A stretch of 64,000 bases of DNA from Onthophagus taurus (lineage: Eukaryota; Arthropoda; Insecta; Coleoptera; Scarabaeidae), in assembly GCF_036711975.1 (NCBI RefSeq), contig NC_091976.1, positions 3,348,001 to 3,412,000 on the forward strand, in the 5' to 3' direction. The notes beneath the pieces were generated by a model. It saw nothing but the letters and a program-made list of their open reading frames with translations. It made no database searches and was not told the origin of the DNA. The position numbers and the translations under genes were made by a program. Below, in pieces: positions 32,165 to 41,652 of the stretch. The first letter of the stretch is position 1. Each line of letters begins with the position of its first letter.

Positions 32165-34078
32165 ATGCAGACCATTTTGACGCTGCCATTCCTTCTACAT
32201 CTGGCAAGTAGTGCACTCTATAGCAACGCGCCATTAAATACCACTAGCGGCATTTTCTACGCCAACCAAGGTGTTGCTAGGGTATCCAACACGAAACTAA
32301 CCTTATTATCTCATTTCAATATTACCTTCCTCGACGAAGCCTTTATTTCTGCCATACGCATGTATGAGAAGTCCAGAACCACCTGTAGCCTAGTCCTTAA
32401 AAACCGGAAAGATCACGTCCAAGTTACTTCTTTCTGCGACCAAACCCTGTACAAATTTAATTCACAATTGAAGGACCTCCACAGGAAGAGAGAAATCCTT
32501 CACCAGTATTTAGGTCAACCAATCAGTAACCGCAAACGCCGCGGTCTAATAAACGGTGTATCCACCGCCCTAAATTGGTTAATCGGTACCCCCGATGCCG
32601 AAGACGCACAATATTATTCAGATAGTATTCATGCTCTTTTTGACGACACTAAGCAAACGCAAACCCTTCTAAAGTCACAAATTCAAATTATTTCCAGTAC
32701 CATAAGAAACTTTAACAGTTCATTTCAATCGCTCAAAGACAGCGAAAATAAACTCAATGAAAATATAGAGAAAATTAATACTCTTTCTAAAGATACTATT
32801 TCCAAAACAAATAATCTGCAACTAGAATCTGTAATTCTTCAGCATACCACAACTTTATCTGCTTTCCTAAGCAAGCTTAACTCTGAGATTGATAATAAAA
32901 TGAACTCCCTAAATCTCGCGAAACACGGAATTCTATCTCCAGAACTCATAACCCCTAAAATCCTTCACGATGAATTAAGCAATTATAAAGGAGAATATGA
33001 ACTTCCCTACAAGCCCGATTATCAGAATTCTCTTTTGTATTATAAACTCATCACTTTAGATGTCATTATTGATGACAGACAACTAATCATTTTTGCCTTA
33101 AAGGTCCCATTACTAAACAAAATGTCGTATAATTTATATCACCTCATTCCTTTACCAATGCAACACAAAAATCTGTCAATCTATTCATACATTCAACCAA
33201 TTCACCCTTACCTTTTATTGTCAAAACCAAAAATGTATTACTACCTAATGCAAGACATGACAAAGTGTAAGGAATATCTTAGTGGTTCATTCATCTGCGA
33301 GAAAATCTCGGTCAGTAAGAGAACTGAGATCCCGTGCTGTGAGGTCCAATTAGCCTCAGCCCACATCAAGGAAATTCCGACAGACTGCCCAGTTCGAAAT
33401 GTGAAAGCCGAAATTCAAACGTGGAAACCAGTTGGCCAAAACCAATGGATATATGTTTTACAAAACCCCACGACGCTAACTATCATGTGCGGAGATCACA
33501 TGGAAGACGTCATCTTACAAAAAACGGGAACCTTAGAACTCAACAAAGCGTGTAGAGGTTACACCGACCTCTATCTCCTCGAAACCACAAACGAGATAAA
33601 GAAAAGCAATTCAGAACACTATGTCCCGACGATTGACATCCTCGCTGACGATTGTTGCTACGAAACTAAGATAAATCTTAGTGCACCCATTCGTCTAGAT
33701 CCAATCAAACTAACCAATATCGACCTATCGGAACTCAAGTACGCCGATAAGAAGCTTAACGAATTCGACGAAATCCTGACGAACCAACTGAACAAACCAT
33801 TCATTGTTCAACACACTAATTGGTTCACGTTGATCATCACCGTAATCGGTTCAATGTTATTAATGATAGTAGGATTCAATCTTTGCAAATGGATTGGATT
33901 CTTCAACCTTATGAAAAGGTTTTGCTGTTTCACGAGAAATCCACGAAATGGAGCTTTAATGCCCCCCATGATAAAGAATTTTGTGAACTGTTCATTCGGA
34001 CCAGATCTTAGCACCGAATATCACAGTCCTGCGAACCAAGTGGCATTATATGAATTATTATATGATTTTGATAAGTAA
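32165..34078 (+). CDS. gypsy-1 envelope glycoprotein (errantivirus type)
   Basis: An open frame of 637 residues. A hydrophobic N-terminus (ILTLPFLLHLASS) looks like a signal peptide. The basic site RKRR at about residues 123-126 is followed by a hydrophobic, Gly-containing stretch as in baculovirus-F/errantivirus fusion proteins. A coiled-coil-like Asn/Ser/Leu region comes next, then many cysteines, and a transmembrane helix at about 552-578 (WFTLIITVIGSMLLMIVGF) before a short tail. The ATG follows directly after CTTCTTTTCAG, so it probably uses a spliced subgenomic mRNA, as known for this clade. The last codons overlap the start of the 3' LTR. Whether it is expressed is unknown, since gag and pol are broken. 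Confidence 0.88.
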   Translation: MQTILTLPFLLHLASSALYSNAPLNTTSGIFYANQGVARVSNTKLTLLSHFNITFLDEAFISAIRMYEKSRTTCSLVLKNRKDHVQVTSFCDQTLYKFNSQLKDLHRKREILHQYLGQPISNRKRRGLINGVSTALNWLIGTPDAEDAQYYSDSIHALFDDTKQTQTLLKSQIQIISSTIRNFNSSFQSLKDSENKLNENIEKINTLSKDTISKTNNLQLESVILQHTTTLSAFLSKLNSEIDNKMNSLNLAKHGILSPELITPKILHDELSNYKGEYELPYKPDYQNSLLYYKLITLDVIIDDRQLIIFALKVPLLNKMSYNLYHLIPLPMQHKNLSIYSYIQPIHPYLLLSKPKMYYYLMQDMTKCKEYLSGSFICEKISVSKRTEIPCCEVQLASAHIKEIPTDCPVRNVKAEIQTWKPVGQNQWIYVLQNPTTLTIMCGDHMEDVILQKTGTLELNKACRGYTDLYLLETTNEIKKSNSEHYVPTIDILADDCCYETKINLSAPIRLDPIKLTNIDLSELKYADKKLNEFDEILTNQLNKPFIVQHTNWFTLIITVIGSMLLMIVGFNLCKWIGFFNLMKRFCCFTRNPRNGALMPPMIKNFVNCSFGPDLSTEYHSPANQVALYELLYDFDK

Positions 34079-34372
34079 AAGACGCGCGCCCTTCAGGCGC
34101 CAGACGCCGTTATCCCCACTCGAGGGATGAATTCCAGGGTTCCGAAACCCTATTTAACCTCTCTGACTTTATTCAAAAGTCAGTCGTCAGAATAAATTCT
34201 AAATCATCCTTACTCTGCTCGTATTCCTACTAAATCAACGAATAAGAAACAAAGGCAAGAAAATAAGCGAGAATCTCTAATAATTAATTATAAGATTCTG
34301 TAGAGTTAGTAAAATAAAAAGAATTAGTCAAGACTTTGAGTTTTACTTCGAAAACCTACGAGGTATCCAACA
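34064..34372 (+). repeat. gypsy-1 3' LTR
   Basis: Second copy of the matched LTR region, ending ATCCAACA at 34372; the flanking P-element sequence resumes immediately with ATATGATCG. Confidence 0.88.
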
Positions 34373-34843
34373 ATATGATCGATCATGATTCTTTAAATAC
34401 TTCTTTAGAATTAACTAAATATGTTGAGAACGTGTCTGTTTACATATCAGGGTTTGTAATTAAGAAAATTATTAAAAAATTAACTGCTCTTCATGTCCTT
34501 TCGTTCAAGAAGAAACGAAAAATAAATTAATTAATATTAAAAACCGTGGTGGTCTTAAAAAACCATCAGATGATGTGAAAAAAATTATTTTAATTACGGA
34601 ACGAGTCATTCGCCAGAATCAACATAGGATTTTTAATAAAAATATAAAAAGTTCCCTTACCTATTACATTAAGAATTATATAAATACTTCTGTTTTTCAT
34701 GATGCATTTCCTTGCGATACTTCCGATTTAATTATATCGTTTTATTTAGATGTAAGATTGCATTTTATTGCTAAATGTAAAACTATTAATAAGTTGAGCA
34801 GACGACAGAAATATACAAAATTAATTTTGTTTCGCAACGAGTA
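34373..34843 (+). pseudogene. P-element (THAP9-like) transposase, C-terminal part
   Basis: Reads MIDHDSLNTSLELTKYVENVSVYISGFVIKKIIKKL (a block conserved in P/THAP9 transposases). After a frame change near 34515 it continues INIKNRGGLKKPSDDVKKII and DVRLHFIAKCKTINKLSRRQ, then LILFRNE with a stop at 34842-34844. It continues the exon at 25820-26093 interrupted by the gypsy element. The frame change and loss of upstream exons make it non-functional. Confidence 0.85.
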
Positions 34844-34844
34844 A

Positions 34845-35577
34845 TTCGTATATGTATGTTTTGAGATTTATTGTAAATAAATAAATTTGTATATTAAATA
34901 TTCTTTTGTGTTTTCTCTGTCCCACAAAATATTTTACAAATTCAAAGTTAAGTTCATTCAAATATTACAGTATGCATTTATTATCTTGCAGTATGTTAAT
35001 ATTCTCATGTGCTCCTCATAAGTAATGTTGTTTTTTAATTATAACATTTTTAAAAGAAAATGCAGGAATAATTTGTCATTTAAAGTGCACATTGTGTGGG
35101 AGCAGCTCTCAAAATGTTTTCCATTAGAAATGTTAACAATTGATAATATATATTTTAATATAATATCAACACTAAGATTATATATAGTTTACGTACTAAG
35201 GAATACAATATTGCATTAATTTAAACAGTTTTTCGAGAGAGACGAATCGGTTGAACCGAACACCTCAGGCAGATAGAACAAACAATATGCCCATAAACCT
35301 GTCTCTCTCTTACTTTCGGTCACGCATCGAAGTCTTGTATGTCTCGTCTCCTCTCTTATACGTCCATGGGTTCAACTCAATACATTACAAGTGAAATCAG
35401 TTATTAGTATTAGTCCATTTCAATAGATGGCGCTAAACGTTCATTTTGTAATATGTAGAACGAAGTTAGGCACAAATCTAATTCAAATTTCAAATCGCAT
35501 ACAACAGTTTTGTCAAGTGTGGTCTTGAGTTGAGTTTACGTTTCGTTTCTACAAATTATTTACTTATAAAGAATATA
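34845..35577. other. AT-rich intergenic stretch
   Basis: Probably the 3' flank of the P relic (AATAAATAAA near 34877). The interval 35234-35350 has a less AT-rich stretch with GAGAGAGACGAATCGG and later GTCTCTCTCTTAC. No gene recognised. Confidence 0.5.
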
Positions 35578-36001
35578 CAGCCTGATTCAGAGTAAGTGCC
35601 TTATTTTTTTTAGCCACACTATGGGTACTACTTTCAAAATATTTGGCAGTAATATATTTTAGGACATTCTCTACACGATGGTGATACCACATTTTCAATT
35701 GGACGAATTTCAAAATGGCGACTGTCAACTTTTTTTTTTTAAATGGAATGCCAAAATTTTTTTTTATTTTTGAGATCCTAAAAACATTCTTTATACGATA
35801 GTATTTTGTTTTTTTTTTTTAAATTCATTTCTTTCCCCATCAAAAAGCACACATTTTAATCTAGTAGCGCATGAATATTTTACACTCGATGTTATTTTTG
35901 TAATTTGCTAAAATTGTAAAAAGGTAGCGTAAAAATGAATATTTTCCGTCAAGATTCCCACAAAGTATTACCACCGCGTTAGTCCCGCCTCCTGCCGACT
36001 G
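35578..36001. repeat. Possible solo mariner end
   Basis: TACAGCCTGATTCAGAGTAAGTGCC at 35577 resembles the CAGGGTGATTCA-type mariner ends in this window, and TTTTGAGATCCTAAAAACATTC further in resembles the region just inside such ends. No partner end or transposase is found. Confidence 0.25.
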
Positions 36002-36270
36002 AGCGGCACTCAAGGTTTATATATGAAAGGTTGTCTAGATTCGTACGCAACCATACTGCACATTACGTCACATGTGGAAAATAATACCGCCAAGCAATTC
36101 AAATTAAACAAATGCACGGAGCACCATATGGCCATGAGGTTGCGTGCGCAATCCGTGATCGCTTACGTCACGAAACACTCCTGCTCTTGCCCCTCGCCCA
36201 CAAACTAAATCAAAGTATTGCAGCATAGGTACTTAGACAACCTTTAATATATAAACCTTGAGCGGCGCTG
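36002..36270. repeat. Inverted repeat of ~36-bp arms with TATA-like cores
   Basis: 36002-36037 (GCGGCACTCAAGGTTTATATATGAAAGGTTGTCTA region) and 36234-36270 are inverted copies with a few mismatches. Each arm contains TATATA, so each could read outward as a promoter. It could be a small MITE or a divergent promoter; there is no clear TSD. Confidence 0.55.
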
Positions 36271-36493
36271 CCATCGACTCTCTTCATCGAAGCTCCTTGT
36301 TTTATCTATTACTTTTTTAATGTGGTAGAGAAAATAATCATTTCCAAAAGTACGTTTTAAACTTTATTTTCTGTGATTTTCTACTAATGATTGTGTAATT
36401 TAACTAAATATTTGAGTTTATAGTCAATAGTTGTTATTTTATTGTGTACTATAGTGTTAGTTTAATTTAGTTTGTGTAAAGTTTTTATAAACA

Positions 36494-36657
36494 ATGGGTA
36501 AGTATGTTCATCTAAAAAACTACCCCTTAGTATTTGAAGATGTTCTCGAAAAAGGAATAATAGACGGTAATAATTTACGATATAAATCTTTATAAAATCT
36601 AAAATTTCATATTTTATAGTCCGAGGTCCAATTGAAAAATGTATTCATTCCGAAAGG
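36494..36657 (+). other. Candidate short exons of an unrecognised gene
   Basis: From ATG at 36494 a frame reads MGKYVHLKNYPLVFEDVLEK then GIIDG up to a possible donor GTAATA at 36566. A second candidate exon 36620-36657 (acceptor ATTTTATAG, donor GTAAGT) continues in frame as VRGPIEKCIHSER. A TATA-like AATATATAAACC lies about 240 bp upstream. No domain recognised. Downstream DNA is interrupted by a piggyBac copy at 36867. Very tentative. Confidence 0.25.
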
Positions 36658-36866
36658 TAAGTTCAATTTTATTAATTTTATTGTATAAACTGTGGCACAC
36701 ATGAAAAGTACTTATTTAAAAAGAATAAACCATCACAGTAAAAATTAAAACGATACATTATTTGAAGCGATACCATAAGATAAATAATACAAATGATGCA
36801 AAACCAAATACTGATGGTGGAGAATAATCCATTCAACTGCAACAAAACTCGCATTAAAGTTATTAA

Positions 36867-38938
36867 CCCTAGAATACTGGACATTCGTAAATTTTACGAC
36901 GCTCATCAAACTTCGTTAAGATTCGGATACTTCCGGCTCACACACCGTCGCGCGCTTCTAGGTACCTTTTCATTTAGTTGTGAACTGGTCAGTGCTGGCT
37001 GCAGTTGCTGTATAGTTTGTAGCTAAATAGGGTATTTTGTAATCGCGTCGTAAATTTTACGAAACTCCAGTATCTACGTATAGTTTCTTAATAACGTTCT
37101 GCATTCAAATAGAGGGTTAGTGCGTACAGTTTGACAGGTAAATTACTTTATTTGACACGTTAAAATGTTTCAGTAAGGTTTGTGCTTTATTTTTAGAAAT
37201 AGAAGAAGAAATACGGCGTATAATGTGCGGAGAAGACAGCGAACCTGACCCTTTCGAAGACAGTGAACCTGACCCTTTCGAAGACAGTGGGAGCGATTGG
37301 GAGGAGGACAACCTTGAACCGGAACCAGAAGATTCAGATGATGAAAGCGATGATGATAATATTGTTATTGCACCAGAAACTCCAGTCTGCATCCCTCAGC
37401 GTAATTTATTTCAAGATCCTCCAACTGCAGCTCGAGAACAAACACCTGCAGAAGGCGGAGAATCCGAAACCAACATTCTCGAAGTTTGCTCTTCCTTACA
37501 TCAGTACCTTATAAAACCAAATAAAACTTCTTTGACAGGAAAGAATGGCCATAAATGGTCAGCGACAGTACCTGCGAAGTGTAAAAGAACTGCAGCAAGA
37601 AACATTATTCATTTTATACCTGGCCCTAAAGGAAATACCAACAATTATTCCATGTTTGATGAATATTTCCTGCATTTCTTCTCACATGACATATTGGAAA
37701 TTATACTTCAGCATACAAATGCAGAAATTGCTAGACGAGCGCAAAAGTATCAGAGTCATGCCAATATATCTGAAATTACAAAAAACGAATTAAAAGCCCT
37801 CTTTGCAATTTTGATAATGTCTGCAGCGAACAAAGATAATCATTTGTCGATGAAACACATGTTTAATACTAACATATCCGGAAAATTTTACAGAGCTTAT
37901 ATGAATGGTGAACGTTTTTCTTTCCTACTAAATTGTCTTAGATTCGATAATAAAGAAACGAGGCAAGAGAGGGTGCTGAAAGATCCGTTGGCATACATTC
38001 GTGAAATATGGGATATTTTTATAACAACATGCAGGACTTCATATACACCTTCGTCATACCTGACTATCGATGAACAATTGGTTGGATTTCGTGGACGTTG
38101 TCCATTTAAAATTTATATTCCAAATAAGCCGTCCAAGTACGGTATAAAGATTGTCATGCTATGCGATTCTTCTTCCAAGTACATGATCGATGCTGATCCT
38201 TATCTGGGAAAATTAACAAAGAGAAATGGTTTGCCACTGGCTTCATACTACGTCAAGGAACTGACTAAATCAGTCTATGGTAGTAAAAGAAACGTTACCA
38301 TGGATAACTGGTTTACGTCAGTCCCTTTAGCTGATGAGTTACTAAAAGATCCCTATAAACTTAACATTTTAGAAACTCTTCGCAAAAACAAAAAGGAAAT
38401 CCCTACGGAATTGTTAAATGTAAAAGGTAAAAACCCAAACACATCTATGTTTTGCTACGATCGACAGAAAACCTTATTATCATATATGCCAAAAAGACAA
38501 AAAATAGTTTTGCTTCTTTCCACTCTTCACGAAGGGGCTGAGATAACAGCAACAGGCAAGCCAGCGATAATACAAAATTATAATCAAACTAAAGGAAGAG
38601 TGGACACATTTGATCAAATGTGTTCAAATATGAACTCCTGCCGCAAAACGCGAAGATGGCCGATGGTTATCTTTTATGATATGATAAATATTGGAAGCAT
38701 CAATTCATACGTCATTTATTCTACAAACACACTAAATATGAACAAAAAACCCTTATCCAGGTACCAATATATGTTAGAATAAAGCCATCGTCTTGCAGAA
38801 CCGTGGATGAGGGACAGGTTAAATACTAATACATTGCGTAGGGATATTCGCCAAGATATTAGTGCCATTCTCAACATTTCTAATGAAAATGACACACAAG
38901 CATGTAAGTAATGTCTTTTGATATTGTTTCCCTTCTAT
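36867..38938 (+). mobile_element. piggyBac-like element 3, right end not found
   Basis: TTAA (36863-36866) is followed by CCCTAGAATACTGG; the start CCCTAGA matches the classic piggyBac terminus. The palindrome CGTAAATTTTACGA occurs at about 36888 and about 37048 near this end. The nearly complete transposase follows. No inverse CTAGGG-TTAA was found up to about 40 kb, so the right end is deleted or strongly diverged; the end given is that of the readable coding part. Confidence 0.75.
37223..38782 (+). CDS. piggyBac transposase, probably C-terminally truncated
   Basis: An open frame of 519 residues. The N-terminus is acidic with a 24-bp tandem repeat (SEPDPFED twice), as is usual for the family. 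The core starts near MFDEYFLHFFSHDILEIILQ and carries three catalytic aspartates: D283 (YLTIDEQLVGFRGRCPFKIY), D361 (NVTMDNWFTSVPLA) and D461 (KGRVDTFDQMCSNM). Spacings of 78 and 100 fit known piggyBac enzymes. TAA at 38780-38782 interrupts a frame that goes on as SHRLAEPWMRDRLNTNTLRRDI, so the end of the protein, including the cysteine-rich domain that binds element ends, is lost. A frame in EEEIRRI precedes the chosen ATG after a possible acceptor TTTTTAG. Confidence 0.85.
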   Translation: MCGEDSEPDPFEDSEPDPFEDSGSDWEEDNLEPEPEDSDDESDDDNIVIAPETPVCIPQRNLFQDPPTAAREQTPAEGGESETNILEVCSSLHQYLIKPNKTSLTGKNGHKWSATVPAKCKRTAARNIIHFIPGPKGNTNNYSMFDEYFLHFFSHDILEIILQHTNAEIARRAQKYQSHANISEITKNELKALFAILIMSAANKDNHLSMKHMFNTNISGKFYRAYMNGERFSFLLNCLRFDNKETRQERVLKDPLAYIREIWDIFITTCRTSYTPSSYLTIDEQLVGFRGRCPFKIYIPNKPSKYGIKIVMLCDSSSKYMIDADPYLGKLTKRNGLPLASYYVKELTKSVYGSKRNVTMDNWFTSVPLADELLKDPYKLNILETLRKNKKEIPTELLNVKGKNPNTSMFCYDRQKTLLSYMPKRQKIVLLLSTLHEGAEITATGKPAIIQNYNQTKGRVDTFDQMCSNMNSCRKTRRWPMVIFYDMINIGSINSYVIYSTNTLNMNKKPLSRYQYMLE

Positions 38939-39780
38939 TCTATACGCTCTATTTTCCAATAGATGGCAAATTAAAATTTCCTAAAGATTTTTCTATTCAG
39001 GGCTGTTTTATTTATTACAGTATTAGTCATATATAATAGTATACTTGAATCATTATTTATTATTATTATTAATTAGGCATTACATATTATTTCATTTACT
39101 TATATTTACAAGGTGATGCAGACCATCCATGCAGTCCATTTTTTTAAACGGAAATAATCAAAAAGTTAGGATGAAAAGTAATAATATTCATAAAATGGAT
39201 ATGCTTTGCACAGCCAAGAAACCAAAACACGTCTACGTAAGATTACATTTATTCAGCTATTACATTTTTTCTTTAATTTTTGTAACTACCTCTGTTTTCA
39301 AATAAAATTATTTAAACGGTTACTCTGAGTCACCTGTATACCAAAAGAGCGCATAATAATACAACAAAGATATAATTTATAAATTTTGTACCGAACTTTT
39401 CACATTCATTCCGTATATTGCGAATATATCTATTTTAATATAAAATGAAGTTATAAATGTTATTTTCGTTTTAAAATGTTATAAATGTTTTATGTCTCGC
39501 AAAATTATTTATTTATTTATTCAATTGAATTATAAACCCACAATTTTAGATGTTCTCAACCTCTTTTTCTAATTTCTCTATTAAAAAATTAATATTCAAA
39601 ATAACAAGATAAATAATAAATAAATTGAAAAGTTAATAAAAAGACTGCTGGTGATTTATAATTACGCAAAATTGTTAATAAACAATAATATTTAGAAAAA
39701 GTCGTTTAATTTGTTCATTAACAACATTGACGAGAAAAAGAATCGTAATAAAATAAACAGGATGTTTTTTAATTTATAAG
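38939..39780. other. AT-rich stretch, nothing recognised
   Basis: Very AT-rich with several AATAAA runs; no coding frame, repeat end or inverted repeat that I can support. Confidence 0.5.
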
Positions 39781-39973
39781 GGGTCGGGCCCAGTAGAAAA
39801 TAAACTCCGCCTCGTTGCTTCCGAACGTCCGTCGTCTGCGCCCCTCAGAAACTGACATTGCGTGTCTTCGTTGTTTTTGTCAGGTTAATTTTTTTTATGT
39901 TAATATGTTTATGATACAACTAAAGGCTGAAATTTTAAGTATCAAAAAATGCATGTATTTAAATATTAATTTA

Positions 39974-40575
39974 GGTCTCAGGGTATCTGTTCCTGTTTTA
40001 TCACCTGCGCCACAGCCTGATGAAGCCACATCTGCATCGTTGGATGCTCTCAATGGTGTAACACCACCTAAAATGATGCGACTTTCAACTCCAATTTATT
40101 AAAAGATCAATTATCCAAAGAATCACGTAAGTAATTATTTAATATTATTAATGATATATATGTCAATTTTTATATACAGGTCCTATCCCAATCCCACACA
40201 ATAATCCTGTCACTGTTAGCGCGAAGAAATTACGACGGATGATCAAGACGGCGCAAGAGAAGATTTTACGTTATTCCACGAAACAACTACGACGAAATCT
40301 TGCTATATCGCAATTTCGTAATCGTAACTTTAAATCACGTTTGCGACAAGCTCAACTGGCATTGAAAAATTTTCCATTAAGAAAGATGGCATACCTGAAC
40401 AACAACGTAGTTCTATTTTGCGAGATGCAACTACGAATTTCAAGAAATCGCGCAAAGGGTCGCCATTTTAGTGACGGCGAAAAATTGCTTTGTCTTAGCA
40501 TTTACAAGCAATCTGGACGAAGTTATCGATACTTGAGTAAGTTATTTAATATACCGTGCAAAACGGTATATTAAA
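39974..40575 (+). pseudogene. P-element (THAP9-like) transposase, N-terminal exons
   Basis: Two exons can be read. 39974-40131 (between TTAATTTAG and GTAAGT) is frameshifted and ends SNLLKDQLSKES. The second, from 40181 after TATATACAG, reads GPIPIPHNNPVTVSAKKLRR, a coiled-coil-like basic stretch, and GRHFSDGEKLLCLSIYKQSG then YRYLSKLFNIPC, the conserved start of the Tnp_P_element domain. It stops at 40573-40575 within a 13-bp-arm hairpin. The THAP zinc finger, GTP-binding and catalytic regions are absent. Together with the flank after 63764 it is probably the same family as the relic at 25.8/34.4 kb. Confidence 0.75.
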
Positions 40576-40635
40576 TATATTAAATACTCACCTCGATCAC
40601 AATGGCAAGGTAGATAGCATCTACGGTTTTGAGGA

Positions 40636-40892
40636 TTAACTACAGGAAAGAATTAAAAAAAGTGAAAGCTTTTAAAGCATTGATTCCCAAAGTGGTCCAG
40701 GGGACCACGAGAGACTCGATAAGGGTCTACGTTGGCGTGACAAAAAAAAATGGGGGTTCACAATAGACTGCCTAAGTCTGACGTCACAGAGATGGTCGGA
40801 GCTTATACTGACTCCAAACAATTTCGTTGCTAGCCACAATTGCTAACGAAAAATCGCCAAAAAATGTCATTTGAAATGTCATTACTTAGTTT
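40636..40892. repeat. MADF-tail plus left half of MITE (second copy)
   Basis: 40636-40700 repeats the last ~60 bp of the MADF fragment (KELKKVKA, then IPKVVQ) and continues into the left arm of the MITE seen at 25345-25680. It breaks at GTTT (40889-40892), where the gypsy-2 element entered; the right half resumes at 63764. Confidence 0.88.
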
Positions 40893-41652
40893 TGTGATAA
40901 TTTTAACATTCTCTTAGTTCACCGAGAGAACATAACCTAGAGATTGTGACAGAGAGATTTTTTTGTTGGTGAAAATCTTATCTTAAACCGTTTTGTTTGC
41001 TTCCAAAAGTATCAATTATTATAGTTCAGCTCCTAAAGCACATTTTTCATCCATCTTTTGAGGTTTTAACGTTATTTTGAGGAAGAAATCCTTGATTTAA
41101 ATTTGAATTTTTCTAACTTTACTCATTGTTGAAATTTTCGCGTGTACTCCAATGTATGTCTGAAAACAAGAAAAGACAACGTTGAATATGAAGTTTTATT
41201 CCGTTTCATAAAGGAATAAGGGAGAAATCAACGAAAAAAGAATTTAATTTTGAAGGTTAATTCCGAGAAAAATCAAGAGATGACGCTAGTTTCGAAGCAA
41301 GAATTTTGAATTTTGAAAAGGGCGCTAAGCTAAGAGCCAATCAGAAACGAGGAAAAAACAGTTGGATTGCCGGGGTATATAAGGAGATCGCGAACAGGGA
41401 GTGAAAGAATTGAGTCCGTGTAGTGCCTTGAGGAGTGCAACATCGCCTGGAGAGAAGTTTGAAGAATCCACCACCTGCAGCGTGAGCGAAGGAAGGAGGA
41501 AGATTCGAGTTCTGCCTGGGTGACCTCGACAAGAGTAATCCTGAGTAGGTAAGTTTCTTTCGAAACTAAAACGCCCTTTTTAGGGTCTGGTTCCCGTAAG
41601 GGACACAATCAGTGTTTCATCAGAGTTTTTGCCTCCATTTTAATCGGCAGAA

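Larger units (their letters stand above)
26322..34372 (+). mobile_element. Ty3/gypsy endogenous retrovirus with env (errantivirus-like)
   Basis: Two LTR copies (26322-26630 and 34064-34372, about five differences by eye over 309 bp) enclose gag, pol and env. The interior begins with TTTGGCGACGAGGATGGGA just after the 5' LTR, a primer-binding-site arrangement common in this clade. It is inserted in the P-element transposase relic. No matching TSD is seen and the 5' boundary of the LTR is unclear: the sequence 26094-26321 has no match at the 3' end. Gag and pol are damaged; env is open. Confidence 0.9.

Noticed and set aside
34845-35220. Small AT-rich open frames as genes
   Set aside because: Short, no domain, no splice or start context, and expected by chance in this composition.
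37117-37392. Ser-rich minus-strand frame opposite the piggyBac acidic N-terminus
   Set aside because: Complement of Glu/Asp codons; simple composition and a real gene on the other strand.
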